64,000 bases of DNA from contig JACMZG010001913.1 of assembly GCA_018340805.1 (NCBI GenBank), positions 8,158,866 to 8,222,865 on the forward strand. Reading direction: 5' to 3'. The notes beneath the pieces were generated by a model that worked only from the letters and a program-made list of their open reading frames with translations, was not told the DNA's origin and did no database searches. Below are positions 19,524 through 31,985 of the stretch, piece by piece. The translations under genes were made by a program, and so were the position numbers. Within the stretch, counting starts at the first letter, position 1; every line of letters starts with the position of its first letter. The stretch is from Microvelia longipes (taxonomy: Eukaryota > Arthropoda > Insecta > Hemiptera > Veliidae).

Positions 19524-20440
19524 TTAAAATATTGCGGGCAATATGAGAAATGCGGGCATTGTGCACAATGCCCGGGCACTTTGTACAATACCCGGGCACC
19601 TAGGCAATATGACGAAATAAGCCTCTATTAATTTGCCCATTGTGGGTAATAGAAGTTGTGTACCAGCAGGCAAAGTGGCATTTCCAATGCCACTTTGGGC
19701 ATTGTGCACAAAGCCCTCCCAAGGTTGGGCAATTTGGTCTGAATTTAATATTATCACTCGAAGATTTAACAGCTGCAATGTTCTTGGGTGTGACGGAGTC
19801 ATCGGTGCTCAGAGCGGGTGCCGCGTCGGGAGGTTGTGCGGCTACTGTTGGGGTGTCACTGTCGTCGAGGATCCTGAGCCTGGGCCTTCCCCTTGTCGGA
19901 GAGGGAAGGGTCCCGAGCCACGGGTAAATCGATAGGCTGGGCCACCTACGCAGAGCGGCTTCCTCTTGGGGTGTCTCGCGTCTCTGGGTATTGGTGACCT
20001 TCTGATCGCTCGTGGACATCATCACCGCCGACCAAACTACATCAACGTCAGCATCTTCCACCGTTAGGTCTTCGCCTTCGGCTCACTGTCTGGAGCAGAA
20101 GGAGTGAGGTAAGTCATGGGGGGTTGTGATCCCTGTCTCTGCACCCATCATATTCACAGGTGATGAAGTGTCGGAGCTGGGATTGTAGGGACGGATGTTA
20201 ATGCCTCTGACAACTGTGGGGTCAGTATCTATCAAAGGTCTTTTTTTTTAAGGCGGCCGAAATGGCGGGCTCCGTGACTGGTCTACCCCAGTCAGCGGGT
20301 CTATTGCTCAATAGATTTAGGCTTATTGTCGGCAATTAGATCGCGCGGTTTTAGTGAGAGTAGTGGGGCAATTCCTAGTGGTAGTGGAATGCCTGTCAGT
20401 CCTCACACCCCGGCGGCATCAGCTTTTTCCATTTTTTTTT
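19524..20440. other. GC-rich island of unknown nature
   Basis: Composition rises sharply against the AT-rich surroundings. 19535-19610 has repeated phrases around GGGCATTGTGCACAATGCCC (palindromic) and ACAATACCCGGGCAC. The rest reads like former coding sequence. The most open frame is on the minus strand (19600-20061). It may be the 5' part of a retroelement that transferred from, or retained, a GC-richer codon use. Confidence 0.45.
19600..20061 (-). CDS. Unrecognised ORF in GC-rich island
   Basis: An open frame of 153 codons with protein-like composition in its first 110 residues: STSDQKVTNTQRRETPQEEA, then RGRPRLRILDDSDTPTVAA and a low-charge PPDAAP linker. The last 40 residues run into the palindromic GGGCA repeats. 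The proline, serine and acidic-rich character resembles N-terminal parts of LINE ORF1 or gag proteins, but I recognise no family. It may equally be a decayed fragment. Confidence 0.25.
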   Translation of the reverse strand: MEDADVDVVWSAVMMSTSDQKVTNTQRRETPQEEAALRRWPSLSIYPWLGTLPSPTRGRPRLRILDDSDTPTVAAQPPDAAPALSTDDSVTPKNIAAVKSSSDNIKFRPNCPTLGGLCAQCPKWHWKCHFACWYTTSITHNGQINRGLFRHIA

Positions 20441-20510
20441 GACCTTCCGAAAAAAAAAATTATCACTCAATGATAGTTTCAATTAATTTAAAATAATCTA
20501 ATAAAGGAAT

Positions 20511-20975
20511 CAAAGTATGAGCGCTAGAGGAGTTCATCATGATCAGAATAATAAAATCAAATTATGAGCGCTAGAGGAGTTCATAATGATCAGAATAATA
20601 AAATCAAAGTATGAGTGCTAGGGGAGTTCATCAAGATCAGAATAATAAAATCAAGGTATGAGCGCTAGAGGAGTTCATCATGATCAGAATAATAAAATCA
20701 AAGTATGAGCGCTAGAGGAGTTCATCATGATCAGAATAATAAAACCAAAGTATGAGCGCTAGAGGAGTTCATCATGATCAGAATAATAAAACCAAAGTAG
20801 GAGCGCTAGAGGAGTTCATCATGATCAGAATAATAAAATCAAAGTAGGAGCGCTAGAGGAGTTCATCATGATCAGAATAATAAAATTAAAGTAGGAGCGC
20901 TAGAGGAGTTCATCATGCAAAGTAGGAGCGCTAGAGGAGTTCATCATGATCAGAATAATAAAATCAAAGTATTAT
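20511..20975 (+). repeat. Tandem array, 47-bp unit
   Basis: About ten copies of a unit containing GAGCGCTAGAGGAGTTCATC and ATGATCAGAATAATAAAATC, highly similar, with one shortened copy near 20915. Confidence 0.9.
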
Positions 20976-21886
20976 ATTTTTATTTTATATTAAATATAAA
21001 ATAATACTTATACTTATATTTTTCAAGCGCTAGAAAACGCTTAAAAGATTTTAGTGTTTGTTTTTTGTCGGTTATTTATATATTTTTTTATATTCGTTTT
21101 ACCTTTGGATTTTAGCGTCTTGTAATGTTTTTGTTCTTTTATTTTTTTATTTTTTTGTTTGTTAAGCACTAATGATGACCAAGCATAACCGGCATTCAAC
21201 CAACTAAAGTTTTACTGCTTTCCTTTTACTGCTTCGCTTTCCTCGACAGTAAATATAGTCGCTACGGTAAGAAAAATTCCTTCATCATAGTCTTGTAACA
21301 TAATTTACTATTCCTATATACTTGAGGTAGGAAAAGAAGGGTAAAATGGTGTCAAACAAATTATTTTGTTTTATCTAAAGAGTACGAATACTTTAACTCT
21401 CATCATGCTGCGAGACTTGCAGAATAGTTTTATAACAACAACGTCTCTGAGACTAAAAGCAAGCTTTAAATTGTTTTGTGCTTTATTTTTTATTTGTTGC
21501 TCCCCTTTGGGCGTTATAACGTTCCCTAAAACTTTCACTAAAACCATCTCTCTGCTATTTGGGACCAACATGACAACATGAGACAAAGACTCTTATGGTC
21601 AACTTAACTTGGAAAGTATTGTTACTGATAAACTTTTACATAGTTTATTTGGTGTTTAACATTTTAGTCGCGAGTTAAAACTTCGTATAAATTCAGTCTA
21701 TAGGTGTAGTTGTGCTATTCGGAAAATAATTTTTTTATGACACCATTAACCCACAATATTGACTCAGCAAAAATCATAAAACGCGGAAAATGTTGTGTAT
21801 ACAACAGAGTATACTAGACCCGCACAGCATCCCGCATCTGAGCCTGAGTCTACAATTCAGATCTGGAATTAGATTTCATTACACGC
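20976..21886. other. AT-rich DNA with an MC-family fragment
   Basis: 21690-21800 contains GTGCTATTCGGAAAATA, TTAACCCACAATATTGACTC and AAATCATAAAACGCGGAAAA, matching the minus orientation of the MC repeat. Otherwise no feature is recognised. Confidence 0.45.
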
Positions 21887-21914
21887 AACTTAGCGAGCGA
21901 AGCGAGCCTAAGTT
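21887..21914. repeat. Hairpin with GCGAAGC core
   Basis: AACTTAG - CGAGCGAAGCGAG - CCTAAGTT: arms AACTTAG/CTAAGTT enclose a palindrome centred on GCGAAGC. Confidence 0.7.
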
Positions 21915-22884
21915 AAAAGGCTTTAAAAGTTAAAAGGCTTCTAAGGAAATAAAAGATTATTTCCCTGGCAAGCAAGCTGTGCAGTTTATCCTCTGGCATT
22001 TTGAGAACTTAATATACATAGTCAAAATGTATTTTTAGGCGTTGTATGTAAAGGTGATAGGCCTGTCTCCAATTCAATAATATAATCTGAAGTGTGCATA
22101 GAAAGGCAAAGGATATTTTTTCGGTCATTACACCTCTGAAAAAAATTGTGTCCTACTTCCAGGATTCAGTCCCGTTCTACGTCCCACCTAATTACCGAAA
22201 CGTTTCAAAGAAAATTCACTAAAAGTAAAAGTTGAAGTTATTGGAGGTTACACACTTTGTCTAGAGCGGTTTAAATTCAAAATGTACTTGGGATAATGTA
22301 AAGGGAAGGGTTTTACATTAGTCTAATGAACCCTAGACGATGTTTTACCTTTAAATGTTGTAATTATTCAAAGATACTTTAGGGTCAGAATCCCCTCGGA
22401 GACCCTATAGCTATAACATTTCCTGATATAACTGTCTAAATATTAAATGCGTTTAATTCCTTCGTTTCTAACTTCCATAAAATCATCCGCACACTAATTT
22501 ATAATCCTTTTATTATTTATATCTTTAATGGATCCATAATTGAAATCATAAATAGTTGAAAAACGGATAAATTCATAAAGACGCTAAAATGGATGGATTT
22601 TAAAGAGAATTTAATTTTCAATTAATTATTAACAATTTTACTAATTAACAATTTGACTACACTCCGTCTTGAAAGTACGTCGTATTACATTCCTCTGACA
22701 TTACGTGCACGTATGATTTAAGTGTGAGGAATAAGAGGCATAGGTTTCGGACCATTTAAAATTTGATTGTATTTAACAGGTGATCGAATTCCATACGCAT
22801 TTAATACGATACGGTTCTTGCACCGTATTTTTTTAGTCGATCAAGTGAGATTACGTGATAACTGCTTGAATTAAAATTTGAGAT
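21915..22884. other. Intergenic DNA
   Basis: No gene, RNA or element recognised. Confidence 0.4.
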
Positions 22885-23445
22885 AGGCTTATACCTAAGT
22901 CTATGCACATACATAAATATAACACAAACAGATTAGTTAAGTAACTAATCTAGAATTTCTCATGTGATTTATTGAAACTTTTACCTTTGTCTAAACGCAT
23001 ACATAAGTATCACTGAATCATGAGTTAAGTACCTAAGGGTAGTAATCTAAAACAACTCACACGACTTATTGATACTTAAACCTTTGTCTAAACGCATACA
23101 TAAGTATCACTGCAACATGAGTTACGTAACTAAGGGTAGTAATCTAAAACAACTCACACGATTTATTGAGACTTAAACCTTTGTCTTAATGCATACATAA
23201 GTATCACTCAAACATGAGTTAAGTAACTAAGGGTAGTAATTTAGAACAATCCACACGATTTATTGAGACATACCTTTATCTAAACACATGCGTAAGTATC
23301 ACTCAAACTATGAGTTAAGTAACTAAGGGTAGTAATCTAGAACAACTCACACGATTTAATGAGACTTATACCATTGTCTAAAGACATATATAAGTATCAC
23401 TCAAACATAAGTTAAGTAACTATTGGTGGTAATCTTTTTAGATCT
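22885..23445 (+). repeat. Tandem array, about 97-bp unit
   Basis: Five to six diverged copies; landmarks ACATAAGTATCACT, ATGAGTTAAGTAACTAAGGG, TAGTAATCTAAAACAACTCA and ACCTTTGTCTAAACGCATA recur in order. Confidence 0.85.
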
Positions 23446-24299
23446 ATGTCGTTCACAAAAATTGACCCTAACGAGATTTGTCAGCGTCGGCATGAACTAT
23501 CTTCAACCTGCATTTACCTACCTTATTAGAAAATAAGTTAAATTACCTTATTTACTAATAAGCTGAGAAAGAAGCGTATATCCACAGGAGGAAGAAAAAT
23601 AAACATTTCAAAGGAACGATACAGCAGTATATTAAGTTTGCGTTTAAAGTTTGATTACAAGCACTCAATAGGCTTGATTGCTCTTACTTGTACAAGAGCT
23701 TAGCTTGTTACTTCCAGGCATTCTATTCAAGAGATAAAGTGGTACTTCTAGTTCATATTAGAGGGTATACCACAAGGAAAATACTTCTCTCAAAAATTTT
23801 CTTCTTCAATAGTCTTCTATTATAGAACCATTAAGATCGTACTGTTGCTTTCAAAAAGGACTTAATGATTGCCAGTAACTTCCCCTCCCCGAAACCCTTA
23901 ACTACGGCCTAGCCCGAAACTGGGGAATGCTTTCTCTCTTTTTTGGCAATTAAATCCATTTTATTTCTCTTAGGGACCCAATTTTCTTCCTTTTTAGATG
24001 GAAAACTTCATCTTGAATAGAAATCTAAGTGAAGTGGAAAAATATTTAGGTTTAGAAAATGTTTTCCTAAAGATCAAGTATCATTCATGAATGAGCAAAA
24101 ACCTTATTGCTTATTTTACTCTATCAATTTTCCAAAATGAATCCTTTGCAAACTCATCCTCTCGATCCTGTAACCAATATCGTTTTCGAATGAAAGGTTA
24201 TACTGATAAATCGGGTAATCGTAGTTAATAAATATCTACATTAAGACACGAGAGGAAAATCCATAGCCTATATGAATTAAGTAAATAGACATTGGTATT
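23446..24299. other. Intergenic DNA
   Basis: No recognised feature. Confidence 0.4.
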
Positions 24300-24508
24300 A
24301 AAATTATGGACTTAATATGGCTTAAATGGACATGCTATGGCTATTAAAATTATGGACACGTTATGGGTATTATAATTTTGGAAATGGTCATGTATAAATT
24401 GACATGTTATGGGTATTATAATTACGAACATGGATATGCATAAATAGACTTGCTATGGGTATTATAATTATGGACATGGACATGATATGGGTATTATAAT
24501 TATAGGCA
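24300..24508 (+). repeat. Short degenerate tandem repeat
   Basis: About four copies of a 50-60 bp unit with GACATGCTATGGGTATTATA and AATTATGGACATGG. Confidence 0.7.
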
Positions 24509-24544
24509 GAATCATGAGAGACAGAAAAAAATATTTTTTTTTAT

Positions 24545-24717
24545 ATCTCACCAGTCTACGCAAAAAAGATCTCAGAACAGTAACAAGTCAGTGTCTCCTC
24601 CGCAAACAACTTCATACTATTGGTATCTTTAAGGATAGCCCATTTTATGGATTTTGTGAAAAAGATACCAAAACTGGCTCTCATATACGTTTGAAATGTG
24701 AGGCTCTAGCCTTTTAA
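24545..24717 (+). pseudogene. LINE C-terminal fragment
   Basis: The frame reads LRKKDLRTVTSQCLLRKQLH, TIGIFKDSPFYGFCEK and GSHIRLKCEALAF. This matches the C-terminal zinc-binding segment typical of Jockey/I-type non-LTR retrotransposons (LTGHC.L..HL..IG......C.FC......H....C..L). The first cysteine of the CxFC pair is replaced, and no reverse transcriptase precedes it, so it is a truncated fossil. It abuts the tandem repeat. Confidence 0.6.
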
Positions 24718-25659
24718 TGGTTTTTAAACTTTAGTAGCAGTACTCTTTACTGTTTGACTCTACCAGTCAAATTATCTTTACCCTGTTCAGGCAAAAGAAG
24801 TATTTTGATCTGGACTAATTAAGGGGACTGTAAATAAGCCTCTGGCCACAGTGCACATGAGATCAACCCCCACCCCCCCTAACTCCACTAAAACATAATA
24901 ATAATGGTATTTCCTTCAATCATGATACTTCCTCCTGAATTATTGATTTTCACACCAATATACCTAATAATTTTTAGTGGAAAAACTCGGATGTGTCTCA
25001 TAGAAAATTCTTTTAGTTTTCTCTAGTTCTAAAATTTTTATGAAATTTACAATGAAAGAGAGTACAGGGTCAATTCTTTTTATCTTTGTCCAGACTATTC
25101 CATACATCTTACATTATAAGCGAATTTTCATACTTGTTAAAGTTCCTTTCTTTAAACTTCAGTTGCCCCATCCTCTTATTCTTTTTAAGTGAATTCATGA
25201 AAATGAAGGAAGGATTATGCCAAAGCAATTTAACGCGTCAGTTAGCTTCCTTTCAAGAGTAAATAAGAAAAATGGGGCTCACAAAAATGAAGAATATAAA
25301 AAAAACGTAATCTGTTATATTAAAACTCTACAAGAAGCAGCTATTAGAGAAAGTTTAAAAAAGCTATTAAAAAAGTTTTATCTTCATTAAATAATTAGAT
25401 TATAAATAATAATTACAGAAATGTAATTATTAAAAAAATCCTTATTAATTTATATCATTTTTTTTATTAATTATGTAAATAAAATTAACGATTTGAATGA
25501 TAATAGAACATCAATTATTTTGCTTTTACCTTCAATAATTAAGCTTTGTAGAAACAGAAAATTCGGTCGGGGCACCTCAATTCCATGTTAATTATTTATA
25601 TGATATAGGTTCGACTTCCCCCTCTATAAGCCCAACCTCATAAGCTCATTTTCTTTAAA
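24718..25659. other. AT-rich intergenic DNA
   Basis: No gene recognised. At 25600-25650 a phrase CCTCATAAGCTCATTTTCTT matches the right-hand block of MC repeats (10.2, 31.9 and 40.0 kb). Confidence 0.4.
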
Positions 25660-26257
25660 AATTCCCTATAACACATTTTTACAATTAAAAATACCCTATA
25701 ACACATTTTTACAATTAGAAATACCCTATAACACATTTTTACAATTAAAAATTCCCTATAACACATTTTTATAATTAAAAATACCTATAACACATTTACA
25801 ATTAAAAATACCCTATAACACATTTTTACAATTAAACCCATTTTTACAATTAAAAATACCCTTAACACATTTTTACAATTAAAAATACCCTATAACACAT
25901 TTTCAGCATTAAAAATACCTATAACACATTTTTACAATTAAAAATACCCTATAACACATTTTTACAATTAAAACATACCCTATAACACACAATTTTTAAA
26001 ATTAAAAATACCCTATAACACATTTTTACAATTAAAAATACCCTATAACACATTTTTACAATTAAACACTATAACAATTTTACAATTAAACTACCCTATA
26101 ACACATTTTTACAATTAAACATACCCTATAACACATTTTTAAAATTAAACATACCCTGTAACACATTTTTACAATTAAAAATACCCTATAACACATTTTT
26201 ACAATTAAAAATACCCTATTACACATTTTTACAATTAAAAATACCCTAAAACACTCT
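25660..26257 (+). repeat. Tandem array, 30-bp unit
   Basis: About twenty copies of ACCCTATAACACATTTTTAC plus AATTAAAAAT, with shortened and mutated units. Confidence 0.9.
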
Positions 26258-28094
26258 TGACTCTAACACACTTGAGGTTCGGTCCGCTACAGGAATAAAT
26301 ACTTGAAATAAGACTAGAGGACTGTAAAGTAAGCGTAAAGAAGAAGTTTAAAATAGTAGGAAGGTTACACAGGTAAAGAACAAGGCAAGGAATTATGCAT
26401 AAATGTTTACAGTTGTAAACATTTGTTGCAATTGTAACTCATAAAGTATAAAATGTATTTAGAAAGAAATGCTTGATTAAAGTAAGTAAACCTTATTGAC
26501 TTAGGGAGTGAGCATAACTCGTAGCTAACTAATCTACACTATCCTGATTTAAACTATGATGACTTTCACGGTCATAGAGTGGTACGTACCAATAAATAAA
26601 GTAGCAAAAGGCTGAGCTAAGTAGCGAAGTCGTAGATGCCGAAGTTTAAGAGAGCTTCTGGAGTTAAAATAACCTGCTTGAATTAAGTATAGGCCGGATA
26701 CCGGCACTTTAATTTGATTTTTTAATATATAACCTTGGATATCCAAACTAATTATAACTTGATTCTCACACAAAAACATACTTGGTGGATTTCCACACTT
26801 TCAGTATGGCGGTACACACGACGCTATCTAGATTTTGAAAAGCGACGGTTTTTTTGTCAGGTTATCCTACTTCCAATTATTCTAGGGGGGCCATTCGGGG
26901 CTAGGAACGTTAAGTAGATCTTGGTGAAGAGCAGGTAAGACTACTTGAGGAGTAACGTGGTTCATGGAAGCCTGGTAGGAGATATGAGTCCATTATAGCT
27001 GTAATGCTAAGTCCAAACGGTGAAGTCGTAAGTTCACAAGTAATAATGACCAGAAATGCATTGATGTATTGACGGATATAGCCTAACTATTCAATCCAAG
27101 GCGTTTGATTTTATTTATAAATAACAAACAAAATTACAAGTATCCATATTTTTTTTGGGGGGGGGGGGTTAATGAAGTTACAAAATATCTTGTTCCGCAG
27201 GTACCTCAGGTACGGAACACTTCATGTCATTTATTAGTCATTATTTAATTAATATAAATACAGAAAAAATAGTATAAATATAAAAACACAATTTTTGTCT
27301 GTACTTCTCTCAATGAAATGCGCTAAATTATAAGCATAAAATGGTTTTTTAAAAGTACAAATAGTGAGTATGCATACTATGAGCATGAAGTTCTATCTTT
27401 GAAATAATGAGCACAATTTCGTTTGAGCAATCATAAAATTATATATTATTTCCCATGAAATTCATAAGAAATTACTTAAACTCAATAATGCTACCGCTGA
27501 AGTAATAAAGAATAAACCGGAAGTTTAAGCAAGAAATGGATTGTTCTGCACACATTCCAAAGGAAATTCGCCCGACTAGAATTTTTCTTATCGCTTATTA
27601 GGGTCAGAAAAAAATTGAGATTTTTTACCCTTATTGCTAAAAATAATAAAGCTTACAATATAAATTATTGGTATTAATATATTTTCGAATATCGTAGCCA
27701 TAGGAAAGAATGAGATAAAAAATGAAAAAGGACCTGGAGCTTATCTTGATCCAAACATTTATATGCAATAAAGAGAAAAACTTAAAAATGTCCCTGAGTA
27801 TTTTAATGTTTCAAATAAAGTTAACTTTAATTTTAAGGTTTCAAGTCCCTCCTTTTCTAGGTTTCCCTTATTAAGGTGCTGCACTAGTAATTTCATTATA
27901 TACTTTGCAATTAATAAGAATATAGTATATAAGAATAAAAGAAAAAAATAGGTTTCCACACAACAAACATTTTTACAGTTCTATATGGTTATTAAAATTA
28001 TTTTTTTAGTGAAGTAGTATTTTGAGGAATCTGAGCTTTATTAAAGAAATTCCAATAATTTATAAAATTATTAAAACAAATAATTAAAAAATTA
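26258..28094. other. Intergenic DNA
   Basis: No confident gene. A short inverted repeat (GTTCCGCAGGTAC with GGTACGGAAC) is at 27190-27220 and a G homopolymer near 27158. Frames here show no protein family I recognise. Confidence 0.4.
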
Positions 28095-28272
28095 TGAAAA
28101 AAATGAGGTACCTTTATTATTGGAGAATTTGTGAAAAATGAGTTACCTTTATAATTGAAGAATTTGTGAAAAAATGAGTTACCTTTATAATTAAAGAATT
28201 TGTGAAGAAATGAGTTACCATTATAATTGAAGAATTTGTGAAAAAATGAGGTACCTTTATTATTGATGAATT
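28095..28272 (+). repeat. Tandem array, about 37-bp unit
   Basis: Five copies of a unit containing TGAGTTACCTTTATAATTGA and AGAATTTGTGAAAAAA. Confidence 0.85.
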
Positions 28273-28833
28273 ATTGAAGAAATCAAAACTTTTGATAACA
28301 TATCCAGTAAAAACTTATGTACTGATTTTATCTAAGTTCTTATAAATAAATAAATAAACAACTGTACACTAAATCTGTATTAATTAGCTCTTAACAACCA
28401 AAAATTCTTATTAACCATAACTGCAGGGCACGACAAAAACAAGATATAACTTACGAATTAACAGACCGAAATCAGAAATAGCTCGACGACACGCATCTTA
28501 TACTAGGATCAACTATACAATTCTCTACCACAAGACGTAAAATAAATTAAAGACATACGTAAATTAAAAAAAATCGTTTTCGGGAACCGAAACACCATGT
28601 AACTCCGACACCCTCAGACTGACCAAATCTTATCCAACCAAACCTTATCTGACTAATACTATAGAACTTTTGGTATATATTAGATTCATATATCTATGTA
28701 TTTATACAGAAAAACAATAACATAATTATAAATAAAACTTTTACTAGACTTATCTGTATAATTTAATGCATTATCATCTTAATTTTTCTTTCAAATCAGA
28801 GTACAAAGTTAAAATATATAAATAATAGTATAT

Positions 28834-29075
28834 TATGCTACTAGGCAGCAAAATGGAATTTTGCAGACGAGTGTTATAAATTTGCCCCCGAGCCGAAGGC
28901 GAGGGTGGGCTATGGAAATTACCTGCAGAGGCGTAAGCCGAGGCAGGTAATTAACCCATTTGACAGACGAGGCGAAGCCGAGGCTGGCAAATGGCGAATT
29001 ACCTGCAGAGGCGTAAGCCGAGGCAGGTAATTAATTGCACGAGTCTGCAATGTTTCCTTTGCTGCATAGTAGCAT
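28834..29075 (-). mobile_element. Palindromic-module MITE, copy 2
   Basis: Ends ATGCTACTAGGCAGCAAAA and TTTGCTGCATAGTAGCAT are inverted repeats. Inside are four modules with paired arms: AATTACCTGC ... GCAGGTAATT around AGAGGCGTAAGCCGAGG (twice), CATTTGACAG ... CTGGCAAATG around ACGAGGCGAAGCCGAGG, and a CCGAGCCGAAGGCGAGG module. Inverse orientation relative to 15708-15929. Confidence 0.7.
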
Positions 29076-29094
29076 TACTATTTTGCGTACTGTT

Positions 29095-29222
29095 TTGAAA
29101 CATTTTGCGTACTGTTTTAAAATATTTCCCGTATTGTTTGACAGTGTAGGTAAAATGACATTTTGCAGCTTAAAAACGGTCCAGTAATGGCTAATTTTGC
29201 TGCCGTGAGTAGATAAAGTAAA
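29095..29222 (+). repeat. Dispersed repeat R, plus orientation
   Basis: Aligns with the reverse complement of 14862-14992; includes GTGTAGGTAAAATGACATTT and TTTTGCTGCCGTGAGTAG. A weaker trace occurs at about 62800-62860. Confidence 0.55.
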
Positions 29223-30961
29223 TTTTCTTTCTTTTAATAACTATATGCATGATATGTTTCTTAATATTTATTGATTGTATTTTTGTAGTTTGATAATATA
29301 TTTTTTTTATTAGAGGTAGATGGTTAAGCTATTTTAAATTTTCTATAATAGCGCCCGCATCCTTGTACAAGCATTTTGCTTTTTTTGGGGCGCTCACCTA
29401 TACTTATATAATAAATTTAGAATTAAGGTATCTATTGTTATTTTTATTTTTTTTTTTTTTTTGTTTAGACCTTAATATTACTCAACAACATTGTTACCTT
29501 TTTTGATTTTAACGGAATTATTTGTCTGTTACTCTAGTTGTTGTCCAAACATCTATTTGTTAGCAACCATGTAACTGTTTTTTGTTATCATTTATTATGT
29601 TGAGCCTTGAAAAAGATAAAATTATATCGAAAGCTTGGCAAGATTAGTTTTATTTATTATTTTGGACCTGTTCCTCCCTTTAAAAGCTTTAATAATTTAA
29701 AATAGAAATCCCTATAAAGTTTTTTTTTCGTATCTATTGTTATTATTCAATCTAAGCATGTTATTTTTGAAACAAGTTTTTGTTTATCATGTATATTTAT
29801 AGTGAATAGTGAGGAATAAAAATATTTATTTATTAAAAAAATGGTTATAGATTAAATAAAGATCTACATCAAGTATTTCTTGGCTCTAACTACTCTTCAC
29901 AAAAATCGACCCCCCCACTTTTTCTTTTACTCCTTCCATATGAACTACCACAGCAGCGTAATTTTCTATTGAAAATTCGCTATAAGAGATAAAGCACATA
30001 ATGTATTATACACATATTAAACTAATGTTTTTAATGACTACACTGAACATATATTCTTGATACATAATACTAATTTATTGTATGCATTTAAACTCTATAA
30101 AATACAATCTTAATAATTATGAATACGGTTCTTGTTTTTTCACTGCAAAATTTAATTTCATTTGTTTGATAAAATTTTCCAGATGGCGCTCAATTTTATT
30201 TCTTAAAAAGTTTAATAAAAAAATGTTATTTAACAAAAAAGAAAATAGAATGGGTTTTATCTCTAAGTAATTTTGAATATTGAAAATTTATATGAAAGGA
30301 TCTGTCCGAGGAAACGTGATCAGTATTGCTTATAAGTTTTCGGGATTTTCATTTTAAACAATAAATGTGGAATAACACTGATTGTAGATGGGTAGAGTAG
30401 TACACCCTGTGGTATCTCGACCCACTGCCTAAAACTCGAATAAGGGACCGTTTCAAATAATACTGGAATTATATACGGCTTATAATTAACTTAATTAGAA
30501 ATTTCCCACCAATAGAGAACCTTTTTCAACAAAAGAGCGGGAAACTGTGAATTGATTGGGATATTCTATATTTTTTGAGCTTTTTTTATTTCCCTTTTCA
30601 AATTCAATACGCGAGATGTAGGATTGGATTCATATAAAAGATTATTTAGGCTTTGCTGTGACATACGAAGCGTCCTTTGATTGAACTAATAACGAATATA
30701 TTAATCTTCATTCAAATAAATATTATTTTAATACTCTCTATTATATACTAGATACATTTTAATTAGAAAATAATACTTTGATTTTAAACCCATATGGATT
30801 AATGTTGACCGGACATAGATCAGATTATCTATCTGCTATCTTGATATTATTTTCGTTTTCTATTTAGCCTCACCCACTACCATATGAATAAGGTCAATTA
30901 AGTATAGTTATTGACAGGTATAAATCGAAAAATATTCAAATTCTAATCCCTTCGTCAAATT
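29223..30961. other. AT-rich DNA with a retroelement-tail-like phrase
   Basis: 29600-29660 reads GAGCCTTGAAAAAGATAAAA then TTATATCGAAAGCTTGGCAA, similar in layout to the CTGAAGAAG...CGAAAGCTC tail at 8.75 kb. Otherwise no gene recognised. Confidence 0.4.
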
Positions 30962-31200
30962 AAAAAATCGGGTACGGGGTACCTAGAAACTTTTCCTTAT
31001 CACATTGGATTCGCCAAGCTCATCCTCCCTACTTCGGACTCGCTTCGCTCATCCATAAAATATACAAGTCGTTAAATGTATACTGCAGCTCATAGCCAGC
31101 GGTCACCCACCCAGGCACTGACCATGCTTAAGGCTGCTTAAGCATTAACTTTTATGACCTAACAAAATCATGGATATACTTGTTCATGGATGTCTATGAC
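30962..31200 (-). mobile_element. 5S-rRNA-like SINE copy
   Basis: Minus strand: AGGTCATAAAAGTTAATGCT then CATGGTCAGTGCCTGGGTGG and GTGACCGCTGG (31160-31100) matches the 5S promoter half. Downstream come GATGAGCGAAGCGAGTCCGA, GTAGGGAGGATGAGC and the tail AGGTACCCCGTACCCGATTT at 30985-30962. This copy is close to complete and useful as a reference. Confidence 0.75.
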
Positions 31201-31639
31201 TTTTGTTTGTTTTAAAATTAACATTTATACATTAGCAATATTTACATTATTTTGTGACACGTACTCGAAATGAACAAAAATCATACCGTAAGTAGAAAAT
31301 GCTACTTTTTGGTACGTGTTAAGAAATATTCAACTCATTACAGTTTAGGGGGAGGGGTAAATTATTTTGGTACCTTTTATTACACATTCCATCTCCTCTT
31401 AAAGAGGAGAAATTTTTATAAAGAATAATATTTTGTTGAATTATCAAAATTAGAACTAGTCTATCTTAGCTAACTTTTTAAAAAGTGTATCTTGTGGATA
31501 CAAGATTCATCGTACCAAATTTGTATTGCGTTAAATGTTTTTTTTAAATAATCAAACTTCTTTTATAAGGAGTCAAAAAAATTATTCTGTGGACATACTG
31601 TAAAATATATAGTGTGTAAACACAAAAGAAGTTTTTATA
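31201..31639. other. AT-rich intergenic DNA
   Basis: No recognised feature. Confidence 0.4.
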
Positions 31640-31775
31640 CTTCGTAAATATTTCGGGGCGGGACATTAACACGGTTGATTAGTGTACCTAGTTTCATTTC
31701 GATCCAAGAAAGCGTTCAAAAGTTATCATGGCCCATAGAAACAGCTAAGAGCACAAATCTCGTACACACACACAA

Positions 31776-31818
<43 letters not shown>

Positions 31819-31822
31819 ATAT

Positions 31823-31890
<68 letters not shown>

Positions 31891-31985
31891 TCTTGATCAG
31901 TAAGTCCCCTTACAAAAATACCACACCCCACTTCTGCATGACCCCAACCTGATAAGCTTAAATTTAAAAAAAGATGTTAAAATGA
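31640..31985 (+). repeat. Microsatellite-cored repeat, copy 2
   Basis: GGGACATTAACACGGTTGAT, CTAGTTTCATTTCGATCC, GTTCAAAAGTTATCATGG, then CA/TA/GA microsatellites (31764-31886) and the right block with GCATGACCCCAACC and GATAAGCTT. Same order as at 14.3 and 39.5 kb. Confidence 0.7.
31775..31887. repeat. (TA)n(GA)n microsatellite
   Basis: Interrupted TA run followed by about 42 bp of GA. Confidence 0.9.
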
